From Lunularia cruciata (lineage: Eukaryota > Streptophyta > Marchantiopsida > Lunulariales > Lunulariaceae): a stretch of 64,000 nucleotides of DNA. Below are positions 34,698 to 46,400 of the stretch, piece by piece. The notes under the pieces were generated by a model, which did not search any database, was not told where the DNA came from, and saw only the letters and a program-made list of their open reading frames with translations. The stretch lies in assembly GCA_948567375.1 (NCBI GenBank), contig OX419755.1, positions 33,237,001 to 33,301,000 of the forward strand, given 5' to 3'. How positions within the stretch are numbered: the stretch's first letter is position 1; each line of letters opens with the position of its first letter. The position numbers and the translations under genes are program-made.

Positions 34698-35413
34698 AGA
34701 TTAGGTGATTTTTGGCAAAATCTCAACTTTGAGATCTGGATTTGAAATTTCTACACATGATAGCTTGCGTTATCTTTCAGTCATCACACTTGGAATTATT
34801 GTGAGATCTAATATGCACACTGGGCTGGAATTTTTGAAAGTTGTTAGGTTAAACTGCTCCCGCAAATGCATGCTCTTTGGAAAATTTTATAGAGTCTACC
34901 ATTTCTTCAATTTTTAGTGGATTGTTTTGAAAATTTCCAAGAAAATTCAGTACATTTTATCCTAACTTTTGACACAAAAAATAGAGAGAGATCATTCTTG
35001 TGCAAAGAGTTATGAGATTGTAAAGTGAGAGGGATGGTTTTCAGACCAAATCTGAAAGATCTGTTTTGAATAGAAACGTGTCTAGGCCAAATGGCTTGAT
35101 GAAAAGATCTGAAATTTTGCAAGGAGGGACTCCCTAGAGTTGTGATCAAGTGTGAAAAGTTTCAAAATTTCAAAGGACTTTGACATACCAGTTGAGAGAT
35201 TTGAGTGACATTGTGAGGAAGGGTCAATTTTGGAGAGTTGAGATCTCATACATGATGAGTTTGAGAGCAACAAAAAGCATATTTGAGTATTTAGATTCAT
35301 CTTGGGAACATAGAGGGTCATCAAGAGTGGAAATTGAGAGTTTGCTAAGGTTCTCCAAGGGTTTGAGGTGATTGTAAGGATGGATTTGAGGAAAAGAGAG
35401 TTTAGAATAGAAT

Positions 35414-35683
35414 TTGAAGAGTGTTGAGAGGATCCAAAAACCTACACCACTTGGAGGAAAAAGTAAGTCTAAGTGCTTTTTATATGGAGAGAAGGGACAT
35501 AAAGCAAGTTCATATCCATTGACTTTTGAGAGCAAGAGATTGAGGGAAAGGAGAGCCTTACTTGATTTGGGTTTGCATGTTGGACCTTCTTCACCAAGAT
35601 TGGGAGGAAGAAGATCTAAGACCAAGGAGTTGTGTGAGGTTTGTGGAGTTGAAGAACTTTTGGATATGAGTGTAGTGGAATAA
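35414..35683 (+). pseudogene. Zinc-knuckle-like ORF upstream of family B gag
   Basis: This 89-codon frame includes KCFLYGEKGHKASSYPL, which has the spacing of a retroviral-type CCHC knuckle, but the second and fourth cysteines are tyrosines. It continues ERRALLDLGLHVGPSSPRLGG and ends near ELCEVCG. The frame lies about 300 bp before gag. It may be a remnant of a second nucleocapsid-like module or of a nested element. The key zinc ligands are lost, so it would not bind zinc in the usual way. Confidence 0.4.
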
Positions 35684-35991
35684 AATCAATTTTGGAGACT
35701 TTGGTAAAAGATCTTGAAGAAAGTGTTAATACAGCTATAGAAATACCACCTTCATCAGCTAGTTCTCAAGATTAGTGATGGAGATAACCTTTCAACTTAT
35801 GGATAAACTATCCATGAGAGTTCGATAAATATGCACTCTAGGATTTGATGTTGCTATAGAAATCTTGGAGCAACCTAAACCTTTTGTGTTCCCTAGTGTG
35901 GATTACTTTCAAATGGTGTTAGTCATGTACATACTCTTTTAGTTATAGAGTGAGAAAAGAAAAAAGAATTAAGAGAAAAGAAAGATAGTGA

Positions 35992-37183
35992 GAAGTTAAG
36001 ATCGGGAGACTTCCGGTTTTCTTTGGCAAGGATGGAGAAGATGTAGAGGCCTTTGTGAGATATTTCAAGAGAGCTTGCATAGGAAACAATGAGAGGAGGA
36101 AGAATGAGTGGGTCTCATTATTACCAGATTTCTTTGAGGATGCAGTACTTACATGGTATGAGTCAGAACACCAAAAGAGAGAGAAGAGAGATGGGCAAGA
36201 AGAGTCTTGGGAGAGTTTGACTTCAACACTCATTGAGAACTTTCTTCTTGATGAGAGTTATGAGAGATTGATGAGTGAGGTTACCTTTCTCAAGCAAGGA
36301 GATGGAGAGAAAGTGAGAGTTTATGTGGAAAGAGTGGAGAAGTTAGAGTCCAAATTTTGTATAATGTTGAAGAAGGGTGGGGATGATGTAGACTACTATG
36401 ATTGGCATAGGAGATATGCTTGCCAAGAAATTTTTGGGAGGGTTGAGACCACAAATTAGAAGCAATGTGAGATATGAGAAACCTTCTTCCAAGGTTGAAG
36501 CTATCAAGATGGCAATTTGTATGGAGTGGAGTTTGGAAGGGGATGAGAGCGATTTGGTAGTGAAGGAGGTTGTGCATCCTCCTCAAGGCTACAAGTATGG
36601 GAGAACTTCTGATAGTTTGGTGGCAAGGGTTGCACCACAAGTAGTAGTTGCTCCAATTCTTGCACCTCCACCAAAAGATCCTCTTCAAACCATCACAAAA
36701 CAACTTGCAGATCTCAAGATCAATGTGGTGCAACTATGGGAGAAGAGAGAGGTGGATCAGAATGTAGGGAGAGGGCCTAGGAGTTATAAAAACTATCCAT
36801 ATAGAGGAGGCCAACCAGCCAACAATCTCAATGATAGAAATTGTTTTGGTTGTGGAGGAAGAGGCCATATCCAAAGGAATTGCCCAAATTCCACCTACTA
36901 TGGAAGAAGGGGTAATGAGGGAGCCAATAAGGGGAAAGGAGGAGGTAGTGAAACCCAAGTGGCTCTTAATCCAAACAAAGGTAAGGGGATAGCATTCATA
37001 GATATGGTTGAGAGGAAGTATGAGAAGAGAGAGTGCTCAAAGTCCAAGGGTCTTAATTTGGAGCTTTTGGCACAAGAGAAGAAGAGAGCTTGTTTTGTAG
37101 AGGATGTTCACTCTTCTCAAGGATTTACTCTAAGAAAGGATACTTTTATGTCAATTAGGAGCACTTGTACCTCAACACCATAA
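35992..37183 (+). pseudogene. gag: Family B gag with CCHC zinc knuckle
   Basis: The capsid region starts about KIGRLPVFFGKDGEDVEAF at 35998. It shows typical plant Ty3 gag features: FLPDFFEDAVLTWYES-like 'A..W' helix, SWESLTSTLIENFL, and FLGGLRPQIRSNV. A shift of frame near 36400 splits it: 35992-36459 is in one frame and 36398-37183 in another. The nucleocapsid has one intact knuckle, CFGCGGRGHIQRNC, at about 36844-36885, in an arginine/glycine-rich context. A TAA at 37181 interrupts the frame before protease. Gag would form the virus-like particle in the cytoplasm. This copy cannot make a complete protein. Confidence 0.85.
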
Positions 37184-37885
37184 AAAAAGACTCCAAGGAA
37201 GAAGTTGGGGATGGAAAATTTCTTGATTTCAAAGCAACAATGGAACTACAATGTGTTGGAGGATGTTGGTAGTCACAAGGCTAACATCATAGTGGGCCAA
37301 TTGATTGCTTTGAACCCTACCTTGAGAAAGGAGCTTAGAGGTGGTTTGAGTTCTACGAGCAAGAGGAAGAAGGAGGTAAAAGCACCAGTATCAATGGGGG
37401 TGGTGGATGCTAAGCCAGCACCATGGGAGGCCTATAAATTTGCCTCCAAGATTGATGTGAGAGTGAATGGTCACAACATCAAGGATGCATTGGTTGATGG
37501 AGGATCAACAGTGAATGCCATGTTAGAAAGGTTGATGAAGAAGTTAGGTATGATACCCTTAAGACCTTCAACATTTTTGGTGAGCATGGCAAACAAGCAA
37601 CAAGTTTGACAAGTAGGAGTGATGGACAAGGTAGTAGTTTCAGTGATGGGAGTTCAAAATCTCATGACTTTCCAAGTCTTGAAGGATTCAAGCTATGACT
37701 TACTTCTTGGGACACCATGATTGAGAGCAACATGCACAACTGATTGATGGCACAAAGGGTACTTGAGGATTGGGCCATGAAACTATAGAGTCACGGTTCT
37801 TGTGACTAACACCACCAACACTTCACATTTAGATACACCATCTTTTGGTTATTGGGAATCAGATTCTAAATAAGGAACTTCAAGT
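37184..37885 (+). pseudogene. Family B aspartic protease region
   Basis: It continues in the same frame as the second half of gag. The active-site motif is DALVDGGSTVNAM (37484-37522), with Asp-Gly-Gly in place of the more common Asp-Ser/Thr-Gly. The second conserved block, YDLLLGTP, at about 37690-37715, is followed by a TGA where the family has Trp. Further stops at 37607, 37740, 37781 and 37870 disable it. The protease would cleave the Gag-Pol polyprotein. Confidence 0.8.
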
Positions 37886-38850
37886 GTGGACACAAGCATG
37901 GAAGAGGAGACTTCCACGGAGGAGGATGAATCTGAATCTGATTTGAATGTGTATCTCTTGTGTGTTATGGATTTTGCACCTAAGCCAGAGGTTTTGAAGG
38001 ACCCAGATAAATCACCATTAACACTTGAGGAGATAGAGAGTAGGTTATCTACCCACAAGTATGGCCCAAATGTTACCAAGGAGGAGATGGTGAGATTTGA
38101 GGAGATTTTCCGCAAGTTTATCCATGTGTTTGCTTTTAGTTACAAGGATTTGAAGGAAGTCACCTTGGAGGAGCGCAAGATAGAGGTGGAGTCACATGCA
38201 AGACCAATCTATCAAAAGCAACATCACATTAGCCCACCAATATCTTTGGTTGTGAGGGAGGAGATTGATAAGCTCAAGGAGACCGGATATATCTTTGAGG
38301 TGGAGAATTCAGAAGGGGTGTCTTCAATTGTCATTGTGAAGAAAAAGAATGGCAAGCTTCGGGTTTGTGTGGATTACAAGAAGCTCAATGTTGTTACCAA
38401 GAAGGACTACTACCCATTGCCATTAATTGATGAGATCTTGGAGGAGATTGTAGGTCATGAGAGGTATAGTTTTGGAGATGGTTATAGTGGATATAACCAA
38501 ATTAAGATTGCACCAGAGCATCAACAACTCACTACATTCACCACACCTTGGGGAACTTACGTTTTCAAGGTCATGCCTTTTAGGCTTTGCAATGCTCCAA
38601 CCACATTCCAACAGTTCATGAAGAAGGTATTTGAACCTTTCATTGGGAAATTTGTGAGAGACTTCATTGATGACTTTTGTGTCTATGGGAGCAAAGAAGA
38701 GCACTTTGAGCACCTAATCAAGATCTTGCAATGCTTGGATGAGGAAAATGCATCACTCAACCCAGAAAAGTGCATATTTGGATGTGAAGAAGGTCTACTT
38801 TTAGGGCACATCATCTCCAAGGATGGAATAGTAGTTGATCCTAAGAAGGG
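37886..38850 (+). pseudogene. Family B reverse transcriptase, truncated at a junction
   Basis: An open frame of about 320 codons covers the acidic protease-RT linker and RT motifs in order: GYIFEVENSEGVSSIVIVKK, GKLRVCVDYKKLN, YYPLPLIDEIL, DGYSGYNQIKIAPEH, TTFTTPWGTYVFKVMPFRLC, NAPTTFQQFMKKVF, the catalytic RDFIDDFCVYG (38652-38684), and LLLGHIISKDGIVVDPKK. The catalytic aspartates are present. Near 38850 the similarity ends abruptly, and the sequence becomes an antisense piece of a family A LTR. The frame stays open across the junction to 38965 by chance. RNase H and integrase are missing. The motifs point to a non-chromoviral plant Ty3/gypsy lineage. Confidence 0.88.
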
Positions 38851-41551
38851 CCTATCTCTACTTGAAGTCTCTCATGTGTTACTTCCTTCACTTTTGTCGC
38901 CAACCTCTTTCCTTGCTTCTCAAATTTCTCCTGCAGATTTCCATGGACCTTGTTTTGCAACATAGTATCCACACACAATGTTTCTAGTTCTTCTTCTCCT
39001 CTAGTCAGATGTTTCTTCAATTCAACATTCTCTTCTTCCATTGCTCTAAATACCTGCAAGACATTTCTCACTCCAAGTTGTGTGTGTTGTACTTCTTTCT
39101 TCCTTCTCTCTAATTGCACTAATAGCGGACACACTACTTCTTGAAGATACTCCACTCCTTCACAACACTCTTCTCTTTCTTCTTCTTTACTTTCAACCTC
39201 ATTCATTTGAGCTTGCACCCAAAGTCAAGATCTTTGGATTGGTAACTATAACACCTATTTGTGCATGTATGTAGTATTATGATATTTATCTTGGTATTAC
39301 TAGTAGTTGAGAGATATTATTTATTTAAAGATAAAGGATGGTTCTACATTAGTCATGATTAGCTAAAGTTATTCATAGCTAAGATAGTGGGGACCTTACT
39401 TTAGAGGAAGTGGAAAAGATGAGCACCACTATTTTGGATTCTAATGTATTGACTTGGTATTATTCCTAGGTGTTTGGCTTTGAGGAAAGAGTTGAGAACT
39501 CTTGGGCTTGCAAGCCTTTTTGTTTTGGATTCTTCTATAGTCCAAGGATAGCCCATGTGAAGGAATCCTTGACTTGGTAGTTGGGTCAAGATAAGATCAC
39601 ATGCTTAGTGGAATATGCCCATGTGGATGGATATTCCTTTATAATTTTTGATTTTACTTGACTTTTAGCCTAGTAACTTGAGTTACTCCATTAATTAGTA
39701 ACTTTGGTGCGTAATTATTTCACAAGTATATAAACTAGGGGTGAGGAGGTACTCATCATACTTTCATTTGCAACTATCTCTCTCTCATTGAGTTCTCTAG
39801 TGAGCAATGTATTGAGTCTTGGAGTGTTAGCCTTGGAGGAGTATGATGGAGTTGGGGTCCTTTGCCTTCTTAGTCCATGGTGTGCTACCATAATAGCCAT
39901 CAGAGGTTCATCCTAAGTAAGAGATAGGCTGGATTCAAGATTCACATAATATGCCATCTTTGCTTGAACTTTCATTGTCTTCTAAGTGAATTACATCCAC
40001 TTCCCTCTTCCTCAAGTTCCCCACTTCTTCTAAATCTTGAGTCGGTTCTTCAACTAGCACATCTTTGTCTTGCTCAAACAGCTCCAAACTCGGCAACTCT
40101 CCTTCCCTAATTTATCAATATCTTCTTGCAATTCCCATTCTTCTTCTTCCAACTATTGTACTTCAGGTTTGCCATCACTTTTGGACTCCTCGCTCTGCAA
40201 ACTTAACTTTGATTCTTCTTCTTTTGCCTCCACCAACTTTGACTCAATTCTTCCTTCTGATTCTTCATTTGTTGTAGGAGTCTGCAGCCGCCTTCTTTGG
40301 AATACCTCTGTTCTCCTTACCTTTGTAGTCTACACAAGTGAACTCCATTCTTTGGGTCTTGTCCTTTTCCTTCCCTTTGGAAGAGACATCTCTACTGGTT
40401 GATCATGCCCAATCTTTTGATATTGCTCATCATTGCGGCGTAGCTATTGTATGTACAACTTTTCCTCCTCAACCGCATCCTTTTGTAAATCTGGATGGAA
40501 ATGCGATACCACCCTCTTTCTCTCTTCTCCCCATAGCAGATTCAACATGAGGTAAAAATGAGCTGCAAATGGTACAAAGTAATGGGGTGGCATCTGATCT
40601 CTCTAGTTCAACACCATCAGCCTTGTGCGTTTGTAGAAACTCTTTGCCCAATTGACTGGCTCACCTGCAAACATCTGGTGAAAGAAGACCGCCTCGTGCT
40701 TCATAATGTAGTGGTGCACTCCAATTTGAAGATTTCCATTAGACTCACCATGATAGAACACCTGATCAGATCGCAATAGTTCTCCACCTTGTACCCATTC
40801 TTTGTTCTAGGCACACTGAACAAATCTTTTACTTCATGAGTCTCTTCCCTTAGGTGTTCTTTCCCAAAGAAAGAAGCACCCATATCCTCTCCAGCTTCTA
40901 TTCCCAACACTAACCTCCAATCCAACTTTGTCTATTGAGCCGGATTGCCTCTCTTCCCAATGGCTTCTGGGCCTTAGGCACAATTGCTTTTAGCTATCTT
41001 GGTCATGAATTTTGGAAAGCTAATGTTCTAGTTCCATGCCAAGAACATGCTACAAAGTCTTGACAAGACTTTGATCTGTGCCACCATGTCTAACCTCTTC
41101 ACTATAGGATTTTCCACTCCCAGTGAAGAGCACTTCCTAAATCCTCTCATCTCTTTCCTTTGTGGCTTTGAACACTCTTGAGTTAATTCCCCGCCCCTTT
41201 GCTGCAAAACTCTCACTCAAACAACCCAAGGATTTCTCTCACAACTAGTTGCTTCTCATGGGATTCCTCTACACTACTTCTTAAGGGCACATGATATTTC
41301 TGCAGGGTTTCTTTCATTGCTTGGGGAAAACCTTGCTTTTAAAGTGATGCAATCCTCTATCATTTGTCAGCTATACTTTGATTGATAAAATCATACCTTT
41401 TGCATGACTTCCTCCTGTCACTATCAAGACGCGCTAGTCTTGTTGTTTCATAATCGGTTCTTGATTTGTGGTCCAAAGAAAAGGTATTATGCTTTCTTTG
41501 CCTTGGGTTGATCACCCTTAGGCAAAGTCTTCTTTACTTTGGCTTTGGATC
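38851..41551 (-). mobile_element. Family A LTR fragment, antisense, split by a solo family B LTR
   Basis: The minus strand carries the LTR ORF in two blocks. The first, 41216 to 39940, holds the N-terminal region (VKRLDMVAQIKVLSRLC, LVLGIEAGEDMG, GTKNGYKVENYCDLI analogue, PPHYFVPFAAHFYLMLN) and the acidic linker. The second, 39246 to about 38851, holds the start of the coiled coil (GVEYLQEVVCPLLVQLERRK). The two blocks fit together with the spacing seen in other copies once the family B LTR at 39247-39937 is removed. U3-like sequence extends to 41551. The distal half of the coiled coil and the LTR end are lost at the 38850 junction. Several stops are present. Confidence 0.75.
39247..39937 (+). 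mobile_element. Solo family B LTR
   Basis: It starts TATAACACCTATTTGTGCATG (TG changed to TA) and ends near GGCTGGATTCA. It is nearly collinear with the LTR at 33752, including the TATA box near 39727. Both flanks are parts of one antisense family A LTR, which supports a separate solo insertion over the 3' LTR of the element to its left. No clear target-site duplication is visible. The alternative, that it is the 3' LTR of that element after a rearrangement, is not excluded. Confidence 0.7.
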
Positions 41552-42227
41552 TGTGAGCCGGCCTGTCTCTCACCCAAAATGAACCTCTGATGGCTTTTAG
41601 GGTAGCACACCATGGACTAAGAAGGCAAGGAACCCAAACTCCATCATACTCCTCCAAGGCTAACACTCCAAGACTCAAGACATTGCTCATTGAGAGATAG
41701 TTGCAAATGAAAGGATGATGAGTACCTCCTCACTCCTTGTTTATATACTTGTGAAATAATAACGTACCAAAGTTACTAATTACCGTAGTAACTCAAGTTA
41801 CTAGACTAAAAGTCAAGTAAAGTTAAAAAGTAGAAAGGAATATCCATTCACATGGGCATATTCCTCTAAGCATGTGGTCTTATCTTGACCCAACCACTAA
41901 GTCAAGGATTCCTTCACATGGGCTGTCCTTGGACTAAAGAAGAATCCAAAACAAAAAGGCTTGCAGGCCCAAGAGTTCTCAACTCTTTCCTCAAAGCCAA
42001 ACACCTAGGAATAATACCAAGTCAACACACTAAAATCCAAAATAGTGGTGCTCATCTTTTCTACTTCCTCTAAAGTAAGGTCCCCTCTATCTTAGCTATG
42101 ACTAACTTTAGCTAACCATGACTAATATAGAACCATCCTTTATCTCTATATAAACAATATCTCTCAAGTACTTGTAATACCAAGCTAAATATCACAATAC
42201 CACACACATGCACAAATGGGTGTTATA
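41552..42227 (-). mobile_element. Solo family B LTR, inverted
   Basis: It runs from TGTGAGCCGGCCTGTCTC to CACAAATGGGTGTTATA, the reverse complement of the family B LTR (676 bp). The flanks GGATC and (A)GATC agree at four of five positions, a probable decayed target-site duplication. To its left is family A U3-like sequence. The 160 bp to its right (42228-42384) match nothing I recognise. Confidence 0.8.
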
Positions 42228-42384
42228 GATCAGACCCTTTGTATCCAGATTTCACATAGTTTTTGACCTAAAGTAACATTTCTTCAGCTTTCTTGAGAAC
42301 TCAATTTCTTCCTCTTTTGTTCTCGAAATGGATTCAATTCCTTGTCCAAAACTCCTCAAAACCAAAACAATAAAAAATTTGAGT

Positions 42385-43119
42385 ACCACAAATGTCCTTT
42401 GGAATTGGTCTGTGATTAGGGGACCCATTTTTGAACTCCATGGTGGAAGCATTAACCAAGTACTTCCAGATTAAACATTAGAAGATAATTCCTTACAACC
42501 CAAAAGTGAATGGACTAACGAAGAAGGCTAATGGATTGTTGTGTAAAATTTTGAACAAGGTGACGGTCAATTATACCTACAATTGGGACACAAAGTTATC
42601 TATAGCTTTGTGGGCATATAAAATGACTGAAAAGATTACTACCAAACAAACTCCATATTTCTTGATATATGGCTTGCATCCCATACTACCAGTTGAATTT
42701 GAAGTACCAGTATTGGATTCTTTGTGAGGACCAATTGTTGGAGCAAGAAAGTCAAGAACTTTGGATCCATCAATTGATATGGTTAGAAGAGAAAAGAGAC
42801 AATGCAATGCAAACCACAAAAGAAGTACAAGAGCAATGGAAATTTAGGCATGATAAGCAAATTAAGCATGTTGGTGTTCAATAGGGCTATTTGGTGTTGT
42901 TAAATGACAATCTCCAAATATTTTTTCTAGGCAAGCTACCCTTAAGGTGGATGCGGCCATATTGTGCAATGCACTTTATGACAATGGCTCTATTCAACTT
43001 GCAGACCTGGAGGGCAATCCCTTTGCCACTCAAGTGAACAAGTGGAGAGTTCAAAAGTTTTGGACCGTGGACTTGGACTTGTATAAAGAACCCAAAGTCA
43101 ATGTTTGCGGGGATGCTCA
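42385..43119 (+). pseudogene. Integrase C-terminal half of the outer family A element
   Basis: It starts at CPLELV and continues through ALTKYFQIKH, IPYNPKVNGLTKKANGLL, LNKVTVNYTYNWDTKLSIALWAY, TPYFLIYGLHPILPVEF and the C-terminal tail. In the DDE core, the second Asp region is mutated and the third catalytic residue, Glu in the nested copy (NPKENG), is Val here (NPKVNG). A frameshift near 42728 and stops follow. The 5' part of the element is lost. It ends at a polypurine tract next to the LTR, which fixes the strand and 3' end of the element. Confidence 0.85.
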
Positions 43120-43124
43120 CATTT

Positions 43125-43137
43125 GGGGGAGGGAGTA
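43125..43137 (+). other. Polypurine tract of the outer family A element
   Basis: GGGGGAGGGAG followed by TA, directly before the LTR start at 43138. This is the expected primer for plus-strand synthesis. It proves that TGTGGTACCC is the 5' end of the family A LTR. Confidence 0.8.
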
Positions 43138-43493
43138 TGTGGTACCCACATTTTTTGGTTTTGTTATATTTGAAGAAGAGTATAGTTGAAGTTGGATTAA
43201 ACCCAAATGGTGACAAAAGAAGAAGAGTTGTGTCTTTGGGTCAAACTTGGAATAATTTACTTTGTGTCAAGAAATGAAGAACTCGGATTAGACTTGTCAC
43301 TAGAAAAACCTGAAGTAAGAAGACTTTGCCTTGGGATGATCAACCTGATGTGAAGACAACATAACAACTTTTCTTTGGGTTTGCCAGCTAAGAACATACA
43401 ATCAAGAAAATGGCTAAGGCATGAGCAGGATAAAATTGACAATGATAGGAGGAATGCATGCAAAATGGGTGATTATCAAGTGAAGAATGACCA
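43138..43493 (+). mobile_element. Outer family A 3' LTR, part 1 (U3)
   Basis: The first 356 bp of the LTR, beginning TGTGGTACCCACATTTTTTG. It is interrupted at 43493, just before its TATA box, by the nested minus-strand element. The remainder resumes at 59998. Its last five bases, GACCA (43489-43493), are the left target-site duplication. Confidence 0.9.
43489..43493. other. Left target-site duplication GACCA
   Basis: It is identical to GACCA at 59993-59997 on the other side of the nested element. Both copies abut TG...CA-type LTR ends (TGTGACAACC at 43494; GTACCATA ending at 59992). Confidence 0.88.
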
Positions 43494-46400
43494 TGTGACA
43501 ACCCATCAAATATCACTTTTGCGGTAATCAGGTAAGTAAAGTTTGTTCCCGCAGAGATACAATTCAGAATTGGTCAAATACAAAGTCAAATAGTAACAAG
43601 TAGTTCTTCTTGAGTTTTTCTTTAATCTCTCAAGTAGCAACTACACCCAAAAGAGAGTAAAAAGCACTGATTTGCAGTCTCGTCACAAAAATATGTCACA
43701 CTTAATCATAACTCCATCAAATCTTTCCAAACAATCTTGATTGTGATGATTCAAGCCTTCCCAAAAATGGCACTTCACTACAAAATGACTTTGCTTCAGA
43801 ATTTATGTTCCACCCCTCCACTAAAGGCACAACTTCCTCGATCAAAATTGCTTCACATCAACTTTGCACTGCACTCACAAATGTAGAATACTACCAACAC
43901 TACAATTCCTCTCAGATTATCAAGGCATTGCTCCAAATGCATTTCACTTAGGATCAAACACACAAAATGAAGATCAAGGCTACGGAATCCAATATTTGAC
44001 AAACACACTGATTTGTACTTCAAAATTCTCCACACACTCACGAATACAAGCATAGAATTAATACTCAGAATTAAGCTCAAACAACAAGCACTGCTTCACA
44101 ATACTTTGCTTTATCTATTCTTAGAAATTATAAGCACTGAAAAACATATGACTACAAATGCCACTTTTAAATAGTGAAGCAAACAATAGTTGCTAACAAC
44201 TATACCGTTCCTTAACAACTCTTCCTACCTGCAGATCCAAAATGACAATGCACCTCTTCATATCTGCCTCTTCAAATCTCAAATTTGTTACTACTCCAAT
44301 CCAATGTGTACCTCTTCCTCGGCTTCCAATCCCAAAGTAACTTCACTTACTTCTCTATTCTTTGGTTTCACAACTACCAATTCCTCTACCAATTCTACTA
44401 ATTATTCACTCTGATCTACAATTACACTAGCAAGTAACCTATCTAACTCTTTATCTCCCAACCCACTCTTCTCTAACATCTCCACTAGTAACTCTGAAGA
44501 TATATGTACTCTTATGTCATCTACTCCGGGTTTTGCTCTTACATCCTTCCAAAGTTTATTGATCTCCAATTTTACCAAGTCTAATCTAATTGTGATATTA
44601 TCTTCTACTTCTAATATCTTCATATCTACACTAGTTCTGAGACTAATCAGCAAAGCATTCAAATCTTTATCCTTTGCATTTCTCCTCCTTGTCTCTTATA
44701 CCAACAACTTCAACTCGTGCAATCTTGTTTCTTTGATCCGAACACTGGCTTCTATACTCAACATCGCATTCATCTTTATTACAATCTCCTTCAATGGCTC
44801 AAGTCTCATTCTTCTCTCCTGTTCTTGATCTGCAAGCCAATCTTCCCTATACATTGCCAATTCTGCTTTGAATGCGGCTTTCACTGTCTCCTTTTCCTTC
44901 TCCTCCAGATTACGGAGTAACTCTCTCAGTCTTTCTTCTTCTCTATACCTCACGGTCAACTCCCTTTGCCAGATCTGCTTCTTTTCTTCTACACTCTCCA
45001 TCACTCTATCAAGCTCTTGCTCCTTCTCTGCTACCCTTGCCGTAGCATGAATAATTTCTAATCAAGAATCAGCAAACTGCAGTTTCAAGATTTCATACTC
45101 CGCTACTTGCCTTTCCCTTGCTATGACATTCTGCTCTATGATTCTTTCTCTACTCCCCACTTCTCTCTTCAAGTTCTCAATTACTTGATTTTTTACTATT
45201 GCATCTACTTTTAGTACTTCCTTCTCTTCCTCACCTTGGGTTAGACTCTTCTTCAACTCCAAGTTCTCTTCCTCTAATCATGCTAACACCTACAACATAG
45301 TCTTCACCTCCGGACACTTTGACTGCATCTCCTTCTTCTTGTTCTCCAACTTTACCAACAATGGGCACACAATCTCCCATAGATACTCTACTACTCCACT
45401 TGAGCTCATCTTGACTTGCGGACTTTCCTCCTTCTTTGCCTCTTCTTCACTCAACACTCACCTTGTCACTCACCTTGTCAGCCACAATTGCCTTATTGGG
45501 ATGGATTCTTTGCTCCCCAAACTTCCACTCTCCACTTCTCTTACCTTACTTGGTCATGCTTCATACTTTGCCTTCTTTTTGGAGCAAACTCCTCATTGAA
45601 TGGTCACCCTCTTCTCCTCTTGCTCTGGAACTTCTTCTTCTCCGTGCAGGTTAGATTCTTCTTCTATTTCCATCTTTCCTTTGTCCTTCTTGGGTATCGA
45701 TTGCATCTCATGTCCATCTTCACTCTTATTAATCATTTGCCCACTGTGCAATATGAATTCAAGTTCTTCCTCCTTGTCTGATTCTTCTTCCTTGCACTAA
45801 GCCTCTCCTTCTGACTCCTCTTCCGGCAATGCGATTACCACCTATCCTCTCCTTGGGTTTACTTTCCTCATCTTCTGAGGTCTCATTGCCGCTTCTTCTT
45901 CTTTGCCTTGTTGACTTCTCTTCTTCAACTTTGGAGTGTTTACCTTCAACTCCATACTTTGCCCCATTTGCGTATAGTACTCATCACTGCTCCTTATTTG
46001 CAAGATGTACTGCTACTCCTCCGCATTAGCATCTCTTCTCAAATCAAGGTGGAAGTGCAACACCATCTTGTGTCTCTACGCCATATTCAGCAAGTTCAGT
46101 CCCAAATAGAAGTGGGCTGCAAATGGCACAATGTAGTGTGGAGGCAACTTGTCTTGCAAGTTCCACACCATTTGTCTTGCCCGCTGATGAAAACACTTTG
46201 CCCAATTGATTGGCTCCCCTGCAAACATCTTGTGGAAGAATACTGCTTGATGCTTCATCACATAAGTGGTTTGCTCCGGCTTCAAGATGGCCATCATTGT
46301 TGCTACAATGCCTCTTTTCATCGGGTCTTTATAGCTCTTGACCTTGTAGTCATTCTTCGTGCATTTTGAAGATAAGGCATCTCTCACCTCTTGGGTTTCT

